Below are positions 1-10,234 of a stretch of 64,000 nt of DNA, in pieces. Numbering within the stretch: position 1 is the first letter of the stretch; each line of letters begins with the position of its first letter. Source of the stretch: Cohnella phaseoli (GTDB lineage Bacteria; Bacillota; Bacilli; Paenibacillales; Paenibacillaceae). The notes below the pieces were generated by a model, which saw nothing but the letters and a program-made list of their open reading frames with translations, did no database searches and was not told the origin of the DNA. The position numbers and the translations under genes are program-made. The stretch covers positions 124,001-188,000 of the forward strand of contig NZ_QRDZ01000009.1 of NCBI RefSeq assembly GCF_003386235.1. Direction: 5' to 3'.

Positions 1-483
1 CGGAATTTGCTGATCGGCGTTCCGGTGACGACGCTGTGGAGTCAAGGCTTGTTTCTGAAGACGGCGGGCATTTCGATTCTGATCGTGTTCGTGCTGCCGA
101 TCGCCTGGATTCATCATTGGAAAAGAAGCGAAGCTTTCTTCGACGCGATCGGTCTGTCGGCCTTCGCGATTCAAGGGGCGCTTTATGCGGTGAAGGCGAA
201 TTTGCCGATTAGCGCCGTTATGGTCGCGGCTATGCTGACCGGGATCGGCGGGGGAATGGTGCGGGACATTATGGCCGGCAGGAAGCCGCTCGTGCTTCGC
301 GACGAGATTTATGCCGTCTGGGCGCTTGCCGCCGGCTTGGTCATCGGCTTATCGAAACTGCAGGCCCCTTGGTTCCTGTTTATTCTGTTCCTGCTCGTCG
401 TTGCGTTTCGAATGCTGTCCGTACATTATAAATGGAAGCTGCCGCGCCGTTCGTTGCGCGCAGCGTCGGGAGGTCCATCATGA
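1..483 (+). CDS. TRIC/UPF0126 family cation-channel-like membrane protein, C-terminal part (5' end outside window)
   Basis: This is the C-terminal part of a small integral membrane protein. The frame is open from base 1, and the first possible start inside the window (TTG at 7) lacks a ribosome binding site, so the gene begins upstream. About 160 residues are visible, against roughly 200 for the family. Several hydrophobic helices surround the signature GIGGGMVRDI near residue 82, which is typical of the UPF0126 domain (trimeric intracellular cation channel, also called glycine-transporter-like). The tail is basic (YKWKLPRRS). Its stop overlaps the next start as ATGA, so it is translationally coupled to the phosphatase gene. 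Substrate is unknown; the family name rests on homology to TRIC channels. Confidence 0.85.
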   Translation, partial: RNLLIGVPVTTLWSQGLFLKTAGISILIVFVLPIAWIHHWKRSEAFFDAIGLSAFAIQGALYAVKANLPISAVMVAAMLTGIGGGMVRDIMAGRKPLVLRDEIYAVWALAAGLVIGLSKLQAPWFLFILFLLVVAFRMLSVHYKWKLPRRSLRAASGGPS

Positions 484-956
484 GTTACTCCGTATTGTTT
501 GTGTGTCTAGGAAATATTTGCCGCTCTCCGATGGCGGAGGCGGTTATGCGTCATCTGATCGAACGTGAGGGGTTAAGCGATCTTGTGACGGTCGATTCTG
601 CCGGCACCGGCGACTGGCACATCGGCCGTCCGCCTCATGAAGGGACGCGCGGCTTGCTGGATCGCTACAGCATTTCTTATCAAGGGATGAGAGCCCGACA
701 GCTCTCCGTTCAAGACGGCGGAGATTTTGATCTGATCGTGGCAATGGATACGCAGAACGAGAAGGATATCCGGGCGAAGCTCGGAGCTTCGCCGCGGTCG
801 GAAATCGTCCGTTTTCTGTCCTTGCTTCCGGAGAGAGGCATGGACGACGTACCCGATCCTTATTATACGGGCAACTTCGACGAGGTGTACGAGCTCGTCA
901 ATGAAGGCTGCGAGAGAATTTTGACGCGTATTCGCGAGAAGCTACCTCAGCGCTAA
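480..956 (+). CDS. low molecular weight protein-tyrosine phosphatase (YfkJ-type)
   Basis: Cytosolic phosphatase of the LMW-PTP fold, about 158 residues, the usual length. The active-site P-loop CX5R lies at C9-R15 (CLGNICRS), and the general-acid loop DPYY has its Asp near residue 126. The isoleucine in the P-loop (NIC rather than NTC) and the long segment VPDPYYTGNF resemble Bacillus YfkJ, a tyrosine phosphatase, more than the arginine phosphatase YwlE, which has Thr there. The start at 480 is chosen because it aligns with the conserved N-terminus and overlaps the upstream stop (ATGA); longer in-frame starts would add an unrelated basic stretch. Coupling to the membrane protein suggests one operon. 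Substrates cannot be read from the sequence. Confidence 0.93.
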   Translation: MSYSVLFVCLGNICRSPMAEAVMRHLIEREGLSDLVTVDSAGTGDWHIGRPPHEGTRGLLDRYSISYQGMRARQLSVQDGGDFDLIVAMDTQNEKDIRAKLGASPRSEIVRFLSLLPERGMDDVPDPYYTGNFDEVYELVNEGCERILTRIREKLPQR

Positions 957-957
957 G

Positions 958-1710
958 TCAGCGAAACGCCCGAGGCTCCGGTCCGAGAAAGGGGGCCAGA
1001 GCTTCGGGCAGCTCCTTCTGCCAAAACCCCCATTTATGCTCCCCGTCCTTTTCCGTGTAGAGGACTTGAGCCCCTTTTTCCCTCAATGTTTGCTCCGCTT
1101 GACGATTCAGCTCAACGAAATCGAATGTGCCTCGGTCGGTGGCAAACTCGTTTTCCTGCAGACCGACAATCATCCATATGCTTAGCCGCTCAAGCGAAGG
1201 GGCGCTGCGAAGCTGCTCCATGTAGACGTCGTAAAAAGCGCCGGAAAGCGACAGAATGCGGCTGAACAGCTCCGGATAGGCGAGCGCAAGCGACACCGAT
1301 ACCGCTCCTCCGAGGGAGTCGCCGGCAAGCAGGCGCTGTTCGGGAACATCGCGAACCGGATAATGAGATTCGATCCAGGGAATGAGTTCCTCCGCGAAAA
1401 AACGGGTATAAGACAAATAGCGTTCTCCATCCGGAGTATACTCCGAGGTGCGAAGCTTGACGTTCACGTCGACGCCGACGACGATAAACGGCTCCCAGTC
1501 TTCTTCTAGAATCAGTCTTTGGGCATGGGTAGCGATTCGGCCAAAATTAAAAAATTCTTCTCCATCCTGACAATAAACGACAGGATAACTCATCCAAGGC
1601 TGAAATCCGGGAGGCAAATAGACCCGGATTGAGCGGCTGCTCTTCGGAAGCCAGCGGCTGGGGATGTCGTGCTTGTGAATCGTTCTCTTAAACAACGAGC
1701 TGTCGCTCAT
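958..1710 (-). CDS. alpha/beta-hydrolase-fold putative esterase (esterase D / enterochelin-esterase-like)
   Basis: A 250-residue cytosolic serine hydrolase of the putative-esterase family (PF00756-like). The nucleophile elbow GDSLGG is at residues 130-135 (Ser132), and the catalytic His is probably in DGEHKWGFW (about residue 225). The N-terminal strand pattern RVYLPPGF and the segment YPVVYCQDG are typical of this family. The ORF stays open upstream to 1887, but the start at 1710 is preferred: it has an AAGGAGG site 8 nt upstream, and the extra N-terminus is low-complexity and AT-rich. It converges on the phosphatase gene with the two stops almost touching and is divergent from pdhA. Substrate unknown. 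Confidence 0.85.
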   Translation of the reverse strand: MSDSSLFKRTIHKHDIPSRWLPKSSRSIRVYLPPGFQPWMSYPVVYCQDGEEFFNFGRIATHAQRLILEEDWEPFIVVGVDVNVKLRTSEYTPDGERYLSYTRFFAEELIPWIESHYPVRDVPEQRLLAGDSLGGAVSVSLALAYPELFSRILSLSGAFYDVYMEQLRSAPSLERLSIWMIVGLQENEFATDRGTFDFVELNRQAEQTLREKGAQVLYTEKDGEHKWGFWQKELPEALAPFLGPEPRAFR

Positions 1711-1874
1711 AGGAGACGCCTCCTTGGCAGGTATGGGATTGACCGGGCATGGGCAAACCAACTGAGGGTATGAGACACAAATTGTACTACACTGTATTAC
1801 AAATTTATAATTCCTGTTATATAAACATGAAAAGGAGAAAAGCTTTATAAAATAAGGTTTTTTCGAGTTTTTCT

Positions 1875-1904
1875 TTGACCAATTCACTTAAACAGGGATA
1901 TAAT
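1875..1904 (+). promoter_or_regulatory. probable sigma-A promoter of pdhABCD
   Basis: TTGACC (1875-1880), an 18-bp spacer and a perfect TATAAT (1899-1904), followed by a leader of about 45 nt to the pdhA start. The region is AT-rich compared with the surrounding genes. It is the only good promoter seen before pdhA. Confidence 0.75.
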
Positions 1905-1949
1905 AATTCTATAACAGATTGCCCTCTTCCACAATCAAAGATGAGGTGA

Positions 1950-3059
<1,110 letters not shown>

Positions 3060-3119
3060 TCGCAACTACTAAGAGCGGCCGGCTGCGGTCGCAAACTGAA
3101 TGACGGGGGAGTAAACAGC

Positions 3120-4097
3120 ATGGCGCAAATGACAATGATTGACGCGATCCGCGATGCGATGCGGGTAGAGCTTGCGCGCGATCCAAGCGTGCTTGTGTTC
3201 GGGGAAGACGTCGGCCACGTCGGCGGCGTATTCCGCGCGACGGAAGGGCTGCAAAAAGAATTCGGCGAACAGCGCGTATTCGATACGCCGCTGGCCGAGT
3301 CCGCCATCGGCGGCCTTGCGGTAGGTCTGGGAACGCAAGGCTTCCGCCCGATCGCAGAAATTCAATTCGTAGGCTTCATCTATGAAGCGCTTGACCAGAT
3401 GTTCGTGCAAGCCGCCCGCATGCGTTACCGTTCGGGCGGACGCTATCATGCTCCAATCGTATTCCGTACGCCGTTCGGCGGCGGCGTCAAGGCGGCCGAG
3501 CTGCACACGGATTCGCTGGAGGGTCTCGCCATCCAGACGCCGGGCATCAAAGTGATCGTGCCTTCCAATCCATACGATGCGAAAGGTCTGCTCATCTCGG
3601 CCATTCGCGATAACGATCCGGTCTTTTTCATGGAGCATCTTAACTTGTACCGCGCGTTCCGCGCCGAAGTGCCGGAAGGCGAGTACACAGTGCCAATCGG
3701 CAAAGCGAACGTCGTTCGCGAAGGCAAAGACGTGACGATTATCGCTTACGGCTTGATGGTGCATACTGCGGTCAAAGCGGCCGAAGAGCTGGAGAAGAAC
3801 GGCGTATCCGCAGAGGTAATCGACCTGCGCACGCTGATGCCGCTGGACATCGACACGATCGTCGCTTCCATTCAGAAGACGAATCGTGCGATCGTCGTGC
3901 AGGAAGCTCAGAAAACTTCCGGAGCGGCTGCGGAAATTATCGCGCAAATTAACGAAAAAGCGATTCTGCACCTGGAGGCTCCGGTGCTTCGCTGCGCAGG
4001 TCCGGATACGGTGTATCCGTACGCGCAGATCGAAGACGCGTGGCTGCCGACTCCGGCACGCATCGTGAAGACCGTTAATCAAGTGCTGCAGTTCTAA
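3120..4097 (+). CDS. pdhB: pyruvate dehydrogenase E1 component subunit beta
   Basis: E1 beta subunit, 325 residues, completing the alpha2-beta2 E1 tetramer. It carries the transketolase pyrimidine-binding domain at the N-terminus (motif [15 protein letters not shown] near residue 23) and the C-terminal transketolase domain. Conserved segments include the ETPLAE-type turn (here DTPLAESAI) and [19 protein letters not shown] ribosome site precedes the ATG at 3120. It lies between pdhA and pdhC on the same strand with short gaps, so it is co-transcribed. Confidence 0.96.
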   Translation: MAQMTMIDAIRDAMRVELARDPSVLVFGEDVGHVGGVFRATEGLQKEFGEQRVFDTPLAESAIGGLAVGLGTQGFRPIAEIQFVGFIYEALDQMFVQAARMRYRSGGRYHAPIVFRTPFGGGVKAAELHTDSLEGLAIQTPGIKVIVPSNPYDAKGLLISAIRDNDPVFFMEHLNLYRAFRAEVPEGEYTVPIGKANVVREGKDVTIIAYGLMVHTAVKAAEELEKNGVSAEVIDLRTLMPLDIDTIVASIQKTNRAIVVQEAQKTSGAAAEIIAQINEKAILHLEAPVLRCAGPDTVYPYAQIEDAWLPTPARIVKTVNQVLQF

Positions 4098-4119
4098 ATC
4101 GGAAAAAGGAGGGTTCCAG

Positions 4120-5454
4120 GTGACGAGATTCGAATATCGATTCCCGGAACTCGGCGAAGGGATGCACGAAGGCGAAATCGTCAAAGTGCTCATCGCGCCG
4201 GGACAGACGGTAACGGACGAAGACATTATTATGGAAGTACAGAACGATAAAGCGGTCGTAGAAGTGCCGTGTCCGGTTAACGGCAAAGTGCTCGAAGTGC
4301 TGGCCAAAGACGGACAAGTTATGCATATCGGCGAACTGGTCGCCGTCATCGAAGCGGAAGGCGACGTGCCTGACCAAGTTCCGGCTGCAGACAGCCACGC
4401 TCAGCCTGCCGGCGACAACAGCGCCACCGGCGGCGCGGATACGAAGGGCGAACCGGCGCAACAGCCTGCGGCGGAAGCTGCTGGAGCGGCCCCGGCTGCT
4501 GCTGAAGCGAAGCCGGCGGCAAGCAATGCGCTTGTGCTGGCGACGCCTAGCGTACGCAAGCTGGCGCGCGAGAAGGGCGTTGCAATTGCAGAGATCGCAG
4601 GCAGCGGCAAGAACGGTCGCATTACTCGCGAAGACGTAGTTGCTTACGCTTCCGGCGGCGCGCCGAAAGCTGCGGCCTCCGAGGCGGCGGAAGCTTCCGA
4701 AGCTCCGGCAGCGGCGGCTGCTCCGAAAGCGGCAGCGGCGGTCAGCGGTCCGGGCGTCGAAGAGCGCGTACCGTTCAAAGGCATCCGCAAGGCGATCGCC
4801 AACGCGATGGTCAAGTCGGTCTACACGGCGCCTCACGTTACGCTGATGGATGAGATAGACGTGTCCGCACTTGTGGCGCTGCGCTCCAAAGCGAAGCCGG
4901 TCGCCGAGAAGAAGGGCGTCAAGCTGACGTACCTGCCGTTTATCGTGAAGGCGCTCGTCGCCGCATGCCGCGAATTCCCGGCAATGAACGCGATGATCGA
5001 CGAAGCGGCCAACGAAATTGTATACAAGAAGTACTACAACATCGGCATTGCGACGGATACGGACAACGGTTTGATCGTTCCGGTCGTGTTCGACGCCGAT
5101 CGCAAGAACATTTGGTCGATCGCCAACGAAATCCGCGATCTGGCCGCTCGCGGCCGCGACGGCAAACTGAGCGCAGCCGAGCTGAAGGGCAGCACGATTT
5201 CAATTACGAACATCGGCTCCGCCGGAGGCATGTTCTTCACGCCGGTGATCAACTTCCCGGAAGTTGCGATTCTCGGTACGGGACGCATCTCCGAGAAAGC
5301 CGTCGTCAAAAACGGAGAAATCGTTGCGGCTCCGGTTATGGCACTGTCTCTCAGCTTCGATCACCGCATCATCGACGGCGCCACGGCGCAAAACTTCTTA
5401 AATTACATCAAGCAGCTGCTTAACGATCCTGAACTGCTTGTTATGGAGGTATAA
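4120..5454 (+). CDS. pdhC: dihydrolipoamide acetyltransferase (E2) of pyruvate dehydrogenase
   Basis: Core E2 of the complex: it accepts the acetyl group on a lipoyl-lysine and passes it to CoA. It has 444 residues. One lipoyl domain (1-77) holds the lipoyl lysine in QNDKAVVEV (about K44). An Ala/Pro/Glu-rich linker follows, then a peripheral-subunit-binding domain (ATPSVRKLA to REDVVAY, about 140-178), a second Ala-rich linker, and the catalytic domain ending with the HRIIDGA motif (His and Asp catalytic). The start is GTG at 4120, set by AAAGGAGGG at 4105-4113. A single lipoyl domain matches Gram-positive E2 proteins. Confidence 0.96.
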   Translation: MTRFEYRFPELGEGMHEGEIVKVLIAPGQTVTDEDIIMEVQNDKAVVEVPCPVNGKVLEVLAKDGQVMHIGELVAVIEAEGDVPDQVPAADSHAQPAGDNSATGGADTKGEPAQQPAAEAAGAAPAAAEAKPAASNALVLATPSVRKLAREKGVAIAEIAGSGKNGRITREDVVAYASGGAPKAAASEAAEASEAPAAAAAPKAAAAVSGPGVEERVPFKGIRKAIANAMVKSVYTAPHVTLMDEIDVSALVALRSKAKPVAEKKGVKLTYLPFIVKALVAACREFPAMNAMIDEAANEIVYKKYYNIGIATDTDNGLIVPVVFDADRKNIWSIANEIRDLAARGRDGKLSAAELKGSTISITNIGSAGGMFFTPVINFPEVAILGTGRISEKAVVKNGEIVAAPVMALSLSFDHRIIDGATAQNFLNYIKQLLNDPELLVMEV

Positions 5455-5457
5455 GAC

Positions 5458-6879
5458 ATGGTCGTAGGAGACGCTTCTCTCGATATTGATTTGCTCGTTA
5501 TCGGTGCGGGCCCCGGCGGATACGTCGCGGCGATCCGCGCGGCTCAACTGGGACAGAAGGTAATTATTGCGGACAAAGCCAAGTTCGGCGGCGTCTGTCT
5601 GAACGTCGGCTGTATCCCGTCCAAAGCGCTGATTAACTCCGCGCACCACTACGAGTCGATGCAGCATGCGGCGGACTACGGTCTGTCTGCAGATAACATC
5701 AACGTTGACTTCGGCAAAGTGCAGGACTACAAAAACTCGGTCGTTAACAAAATGACGAGCGGCGTAGAAATGCTGCTGAAGGCGAACAAGGTGCAAATGT
5801 TCCAAGGCGAGGTTATGTTCATCAACGAGAACGAAGCCCGTCTGTTCAACGATCAGGAAGCGCCGCGCTACCGTTTCAAAAACTGCATTATCGCGACGGG
5901 GTCCCGTCCGATCGAGCTGAAGCCGTTCCCGTTCGGCGGACGCATTCTGTCTTCGACAGAAGCGCTGTCCCTGCCTGAGCTGCCGAAGAGCCTTGTTGTT
6001 ATCGGCGGCGGCTACATCGGCATCGAACTCGGCCAAATGTACGCCAAGTTCGGCACGAAGGTAACGGTGCTTGAGGGCGCGGATACAATTCTTCCGGGCT
6101 TCGACAAGGATATGAGCCAACTGGTCGTTAAGAAGCTGAAGAAATCCGGCGTCGAGATCGTGAACGGCGCGCTTGCTAAAGGCGCGGAGCAGACCGACAA
6201 GGAAGTTACGGTAACGTACGAAGTCGGCGGCGAACAGAAGACGGTAACGGCAGATTACCTGCTCGTAACTGTTGGCCGTCGTCCGAACACCGACGGCGAG
6301 CTTGGCCTCGACCTGATCGGCGTGAAGGTTGGAGAGCGCGGACTGATCGAAGTGGACGAGCAATGCCGTACGAACATTCCGCACATTTACGCTATCGGCG
6401 ACATCGTGCCGGGCGCGGCTTTGGCGCACAAAGCCTCCTACGAAGCGAAGGTAGCTGCGGAAGCGATCGCTGGCCTGCCTTCGAAGGTGGACTATAAGTG
6501 CATTCCAGCCGTGGCGTTCTCCGATCCCGAATGCGCAAGCGTCGGCTACACGGAGAAGGAAGCGAAAGACAAAGGCATCAACGCGAAATCCAGCAAGTTC
6601 CCGTTCGGCGGTAACGGCCGTGCAGTAACGTTGGGCGGCGCGGACGGCTTCATGAAGCTCGTTCACGATGCCGATACGGGTCTGGTGCTCGGCGCGCAAA
6701 TCGCGGGCGTCGAAGCTTCCAACATGATCGCCGAGCTGGGTCTTGCGATCGAGATGGGCGCAACGATCGAAGATATTGCGCTAACGATCCATGCTCACCC
6801 GACTTTGGGCGAAATCACGATGGATACAGCCGAGCTGGCTATGGGTCACCCGATCCACACGCTTGCGCCTAAAGCTTAA
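5458..6879 (+). CDS. pdhD: dihydrolipoyl dehydrogenase (E3)
   Basis: FAD-dependent E3 that reoxidises dihydrolipoamide with NAD+. It has 473 residues. The FAD-binding GAGPGGY is near residue 17, the redox-active disulfide in [13 protein letters not shown] (C47 and C52), a second dinucleotide-binding motif GGGYIGIE near residue 183 and the C-terminal dimerisation domain with HAHPT near residue 443. It starts 3 bp after pdhC and ends the pdhABCD operon; a terminator follows directly. It may also serve other oxoacid dehydrogenases, which is common for E3. Confidence 0.97.
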   Translation: MVVGDASLDIDLLVIGAGPGGYVAAIRAAQLGQKVIIADKAKFGGVCLNVGCIPSKALINSAHHYESMQHAADYGLSADNINVDFGKVQDYKNSVVNKMTSGVEMLLKANKVQMFQGEVMFINENEARLFNDQEAPRYRFKNCIIATGSRPIELKPFPFGGRILSSTEALSLPELPKSLVVIGGGYIGIELGQMYAKFGTKVTVLEGADTILPGFDKDMSQLVVKKLKKSGVEIVNGALAKGAEQTDKEVTVTYEVGGEQKTVTADYLLVTVGRRPNTDGELGLDLIGVKVGERGLIEVDEQCRTNIPHIYAIGDIVPGAALAHKASYEAKVAAEAIAGLPSKVDYKCIPAVAFSDPECASVGYTEKEAKDKGINAKSSKFPFGGNGRAVTLGGADGFMKLVHDADTGLVLGAQIAGVEASNMIAELGLAIEMGATIEDIALTIHAHPTLGEITMDTAELAMGHPIHTLAPKA

Positions 6880-6896
6880 GTTAGTAGTTAGCGATG

Positions 6897-6951
6897 CACG
6901 GCTTATTCTGCGCTGCTTGACAGTGCAGGTAGGCCGTGTTTTGTTTTTTTT
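6897..6951 (+). terminator. rho-independent terminator of pdhABCD
   Basis: Imperfect hairpin with outer stem CACGGC/GCCGTG and inner CTG/CAG and GC/GC pairs, followed by TTTTGTTTTTTTT. It closes the operon 18 bp after pdhD. Confidence 0.8.
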
Positions 6952-6986
6952 CGATCCAGAGCAGCGCTTTATAAGGAGGGGAAAGC

Positions 6987-7640
6987 ATGACGGACCGTCA
7001 AGAAGATAGGCAGGAGCAATCGACATGGCGCATGATTCAGACTTGGGCGGCGAAAGCGGTCAATGCGGTTGAACTGCTTCCTGTGGAAGGAAGCAAGGGC
7101 GAAGAGGAGATTGCAAGGCTGAAGCTCTCCTTGCGATCCACTCTGGGGGCGGTAGCGCAATATACGGGCGGTATTCTTGTGCAGCACGGATGGCTGCGTA
7201 TCCTCGGTTCAGGCAGCCCCCGACTGCCGCGCCGCTTAACGGAATGGAACGAGGGGACATTGGAGCTGACGGAACGTAGACTGGACGGAGCATTGCTAGT
7301 CGCGGACGATGTGATGGGCGGCTTTTTCGCTTTAAACTTCGGGGCGTTTGACGGCGGTCATGGCGATGTTTACTATTTTGCGCCTGACACGCTGAAATGG
7401 GAGCGCTTCGGGGTTCCGTACTCGGATTTTCTAGAGTGGGCATGCAGCGGCGATCTGGACTTGTTTTACGAAACGTTTCGCTGGCCGGGCTGGAAGGAAG
7501 AGCTGGAGCGAGTGCGGGGGGATCAAGCATTCTCCGTCTATCCGCCTCTGTGCATGAGCGGCGAGCAGATTCAGAAGCGGTCGAGGGCGATCGTATCGGT
7601 GGAAGAGGTGTGGGGCTTAACGGCAGGCGGACGGGCGTAA
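6987..7640 (+). CDS. DUF2625 family protein
   Basis: A 217-residue cytosolic protein with no signal or membrane segment. The block TGGILVQHGWLRILGSG (about 57-73), the run DDVMGGFFALNFGAF and HGDVYYFAPDTLKWE are what I recognise as the DUF2625 family, whose function is not established. AAGGAGGGG lies 7 nt before the ATG. The next gene, about 60 bp on, encodes another protein without clear homologues. Paired orphan cytosolic proteins of this kind are sometimes immunity or contact-inhibition factors, but no toxin is nearby, so that is only a suggestion. Confidence 0.72.
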   Translation: MTDRQEDRQEQSTWRMIQTWAAKAVNAVELLPVEGSKGEEEIARLKLSLRSTLGAVAQYTGGILVQHGWLRILGSGSPRLPRRLTEWNEGTLELTERRLDGALLVADDVMGGFFALNFGAFDGGHGDVYYFAPDTLKWERFGVPYSDFLEWACSGDLDLFYETFRWPGWKEELERVRGDQAFSVYPPLCMSGEQIQKRSRAIVSVEEVWGLTAGGRA

Positions 7641-7702
7641 CCGGGATCGGATAGTTCTGCGGGAGTTGCGGGAATAGGAACGTAGACGCTTCTTATCCTT
7701 AT

Positions 7703-8599
7703 TTGTCGCATGGTACACTTGATCCGCAATGGAATAAGTTAACTATGGGAGCCGGGGAGGCGTCTGCTTTGCTTGAGTGGACTAGCGATGCGTGGGGAAA
7801 ATTGACGGGACCGTATGGTACCGGAGAGAAAGTGCCGGCGCTGCTGCAGCAGTTGATGGGAGAGTACGATCAAGAAATAGCCGATGAGCTTTTTCAGGAA
7901 TATTTGTTTCATCAAAATACAATTTATACGGTCACTTATGCGGCCGTTCCTTATTTGACGCAGATGGCTCGTTCGACGACCGATCCGGAAGTCCGGCGCG
8001 ATCTGTTTGTTACATGCGGCGTCATCGAAGCGAGTCGTGATCGGAGTGAAGCGGCGCCATTCCCCGCGGCTTGGGCGGGGCTCGCCGAACAAGTGGGAGC
8101 GCCGGTCTGCTCAGACATCTACGGCTCGTATATTGAAGCGATACGGGAGATGGCGTCTTTAGGAGAAGACGTGCGCGCCCATGCCGCCGATGCGCCCGTT
8201 GACGAGTCGGAGAAGCGCTACATTCTTCTGGCCGACGCAGCCTATCGGGGATCGCATCCGGTGGCGAATATGCTGATGACATTCTCGTCAGGGGATGAGT
8301 ACGTTGCCGTATGTCCAGCCTGCGAGCAGGATGTGTATTTGTGGCCGAATGGGGAAGGTGGGCGTATTCAGGCGTTTGCCGAGGACCCCGTGTTCGAGGA
8401 GGAGCAAGAGGCTTATGAAGTCGTACCGACGGCCAAATTTGCGGATGCGGAACAGAAGACGTTAGCGAAGCACGCAGCGGCAATCGGCGAACATGGGCTC
8501 GCTCGCGATTTGCCGTATTTGGCCGGAGAGGCAAACTGTCCTTCCTGCGGCCAGCATATGCAAATCTGGCCAGCGTTGCTTTCGACATTTTCAGGATAA
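7703..8599 (+). CDS. uncharacterised protein with HEAT-like N-terminus and two CPxC pairs
   Basis: Function not recognised. About 298 residues, soluble. The N-terminal part (WGKLTGPYGTGEKVPALLQQL and the later FHQNTIYTVTYAAVPYL) resembles widespread HEAT-like bacterial proteins of unknown role. The C-terminal third has two cysteine pairs, CPACEQ (about 202) and CPSCGQ (about 284), which could bind one zinc ion as a split ribbon. The start is uncertain: TTG at 7703 has no good ribosome site, the next in-frame ATG is 7745, and the frame opens after a stop at 7652. Loss of a normal start by a frameshift cannot be excluded. It follows the DUF2625 gene on the same strand. Confidence 0.6.
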   Translation: MSHGTLDPQWNKLTMGAGEASALLEWTSDAWGKLTGPYGTGEKVPALLQQLMGEYDQEIADELFQEYLFHQNTIYTVTYAAVPYLTQMARSTTDPEVRRDLFVTCGVIEASRDRSEAAPFPAAWAGLAEQVGAPVCSDIYGSYIEAIREMASLGEDVRAHAADAPVDESEKRYILLADAAYRGSHPVANMLMTFSSGDEYVAVCPACEQDVYLWPNGEGGRIQAFAEDPVFEEEQEAYEVVPTAKFADAEQKTLAKHAAAIGEHGLARDLPYLAGEANCPSCGQHMQIWPALLSTFSG

Positions 8600-8631
8600 A
8601 AGGCTGCAAAAAACGCGGTACGACCAAATAA

Positions 8632-8691
8632 AAACAATCAGCGCTATTCGCCGAACCGCCCTTTGGGCAAAAGCGAAGGCGCTGATTGTTT
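8632..8691 (+). terminator. long perfect inverted repeat, probable bidirectional terminator
   Basis: AAACAATCAGCGC (8632-8644) is perfectly repeated in inverted orientation at 8679-8691, extended inward by TTCGC/GCGAA. A-rich and T-rich ends on both sides would act as a terminator in either direction. It separates the 7703-8599 gene from the thioesterase gene. Confidence 0.65.
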
Positions 8692-8739
8692 AACCCGCGG
8701 CTTCGGCGTAAAATAAGGCATAGTGAGGAGGCGAACGAG

Positions 8740-9234
8740 ATGAATGAGGAAACGGCCAGACCGGTCGGAAGATCCAGATCGGTCATGACGGAGCTTGTAT
8801 TCCCGACGGATACGAATCATCACGGCACGATGTTTGGCGGCACATTGATGAAATATATCGATAAAATATCCGCGATCGCCGCTATGCGCCATTGCGGGAA
8901 GACGGTTGTGACGGCTTCATCGGACAGCTTGGATTTTCTGGCGCCGATTCGCATGGGCGAGGCCGTGGAACTGGAAGCGTTCATCACCTGGACGAATCGC
9001 AGCTCGATGGAGGTGTACGTCGTCGTGCGGGCGGAAAATCTGTTCACCGGAGAACGCCGAGTCACATGCACTGCGTTCTCGACGTTTGTCGCGCTCGGAG
9101 ACGACGGCAAGCCGACGCCGGTGCCTGCTGTCGTCCCCGAGAACGAAGCCGAGCGCAGGCTGCACGACAGTGCTCCAGAGCGCTACGAGCAGCGCAAGAA
9201 GCGTCGCTCGCAGCGGTTTTCCGCAACGGAATGA
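8740..9234 (+). CDS. acyl-CoA thioesterase, hotdog fold (YkhA-type)
   Basis: Cytosolic hotdog-fold enzyme that hydrolyses acyl-CoA to free acid and CoA. It has 164 residues from the chosen start. The family motif NHHGTMFGGTLMKYID (about 27-42) contains the helix and the catalytic acidic residue, and SSDSLDFLAPIRMGE follows. The charged C-terminal tail (QRKKRRSQRF) is typical of YkhA-like proteins. The ATG at 8740 is preferred over an ATG at 8686 because GAGGAGG lies just upstream and the earlier start falls within the terminator-like repeat. Confidence 0.9.
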   Translation: MNEETARPVGRSRSVMTELVFPTDTNHHGTMFGGTLMKYIDKISAIAAMRHCGKTVVTASSDSLDFLAPIRMGEAVELEAFITWTNRSSMEVYVVVRAENLFTGERRVTCTAFSTFVALGDDGKPTPVPAVVPENEAERRLHDSAPERYEQRKKRRSQRFSATE

Positions 9235-9288
9235 CGTAAAACTTGAGCGCCACGCTATAAGCGACTTGTGCATGCAAGGCAACGCGGA

Positions 9289-9317
9289 GTGACAGCCGCA
9301 GGGACGAGTGGTACAAT
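9289..9317 (+). promoter_or_regulatory. probable promoter of thyA-folA
   Basis: GTGACA (9289-9294), 17 bp, TACAAT (9312-9317). It lies 83 bp before the thyA start in an otherwise featureless 166-bp gap. Confidence 0.55.
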
Positions 9318-9400
9318 TTTAGACTACGACGAGTTTAAGTATCTCTAAATTTCGTTGCTCCTCCTTAACAACAAAAATTCGGTGTCGAGGTGTGTATTCG

Positions 9401-10195
9401 TTGCGTAATTATTTGGATTTGCTGCAGGATGTGCTGGATCATGGCGCGAAGAAGGAGGACCGCACCGGAACCGGAACGCTGTCCGTTTTCGGTCGTCAGC
9501 TTCGCTTTGATTTGTCCGAAGGATTTCCCCTTGTGACTACAAAACGCATTCATCTGAAATCGGTCGTTCACGAGCTGCTGTGGTTTCTGAAAGGCGAAAC
9601 GAACGTTCGTTATCTGAAAGAAAACGGAGTCCGCATCTGGGACGAATGGGCCGACGAGAACGGCGATCTCGGACCTGTCTACGGCTCGCAATGGCGCGCC
9701 TGGGAGACGCCGGACGGTCGAACGATCGACCAGATCCAGCAGGTAGTGGATGCCATCAAAAGAAATCCCGACTCTCGCCGTCATTTGGTTAGCGCTTGGA
9801 ACGTGGCCGTCATCGATCAGATGAAGCTGCCGCCCTGCCATTTCGTATTTCAATTTTACGTTGCCGAGGGCAAGCTGAGCTGCATGCTGACGATGCGCTC
9901 GGTCGATACGTTCCTCGGGCTTCCGTTCAATATCGCGTCGTATGCGCTGCTGACTCATATGATTGCACAACAGTGCGATTTGGAAGTCGGTGAGTTTGTC
10001 TGGTCCGGCGGAGACGTTCATATTTACAGCAACCATTTGGAGCAAGTCAAGCTGCAGTTAAGCAGGGAGCCGCTGCCGCTGCCGAAGCTGAACATTTTGC
10101 GCAAGCCGGATTCGATTTTCGATTACGTCTATGAGGATTTCGAATTTGCGGGCTATGAGCATCACCCCGGAATTAAAGCGCCTGTAGCCGTATAG
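9401..10195 (+). CDS. thyA: thymidylate synthase
   Basis: Converts dUMP to dTMP with methylene-tetrahydrofolate as methyl donor and reductant, giving dihydrofolate. The start is taken as TTG at 9401: GAGGTG lies 8 nt upstream, and this gives a 264-residue protein whose active-site Cys (LPPCHF) is residue 146, exactly as in the E. coli enzyme. A GTG at 9392 would add three residues and has no spaced ribosome site. Also visible are the folate/dUMP motifs [15 protein letters not shown] and the C-terminal [11 protein letters not shown]. folA follows 39 bp later, the standard pairing, because ThyA produces the substrate of FolA. Confidence 0.96.
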   Translation: MRNYLDLLQDVLDHGAKKEDRTGTGTLSVFGRQLRFDLSEGFPLVTTKRIHLKSVVHELLWFLKGETNVRYLKENGVRIWDEWADENGDLGPVYGSQWRAWETPDGRTIDQIQQVVDAIKRNPDSRRHLVSAWNVAVIDQMKLPPCHFVFQFYVAEGKLSCMLTMRSVDTFLGLPFNIASYALLTHMIAQQCDLEVGEFVWSGGDVHIYSNHLEQVKLQLSREPLPLPKLNILRKPDSIFDYVYEDFEFAGYEHHPGIKAPVAV

Positions 10196-10234
10196 ACAGG
10201 CCTGTTTGGATCAATTATACAAAGGATGTTGGCT

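Noticed and set aside
3069..4349. Long minus-strand open frame (426 codons) opposite pdhB
   Set aside because: It lies exactly antisense to the conserved pdhB and pdhC genes, is rich in Arg/His as expected of a shadow frame, and has no ribosome site.
5398..6699. Minus-strand open frame of 433 codons opposite pdhD
   Set aside because: Shadow of the dihydrolipoyl dehydrogenase gene; composition is Arg/Val/Ala/His-rich and no family motif is seen.
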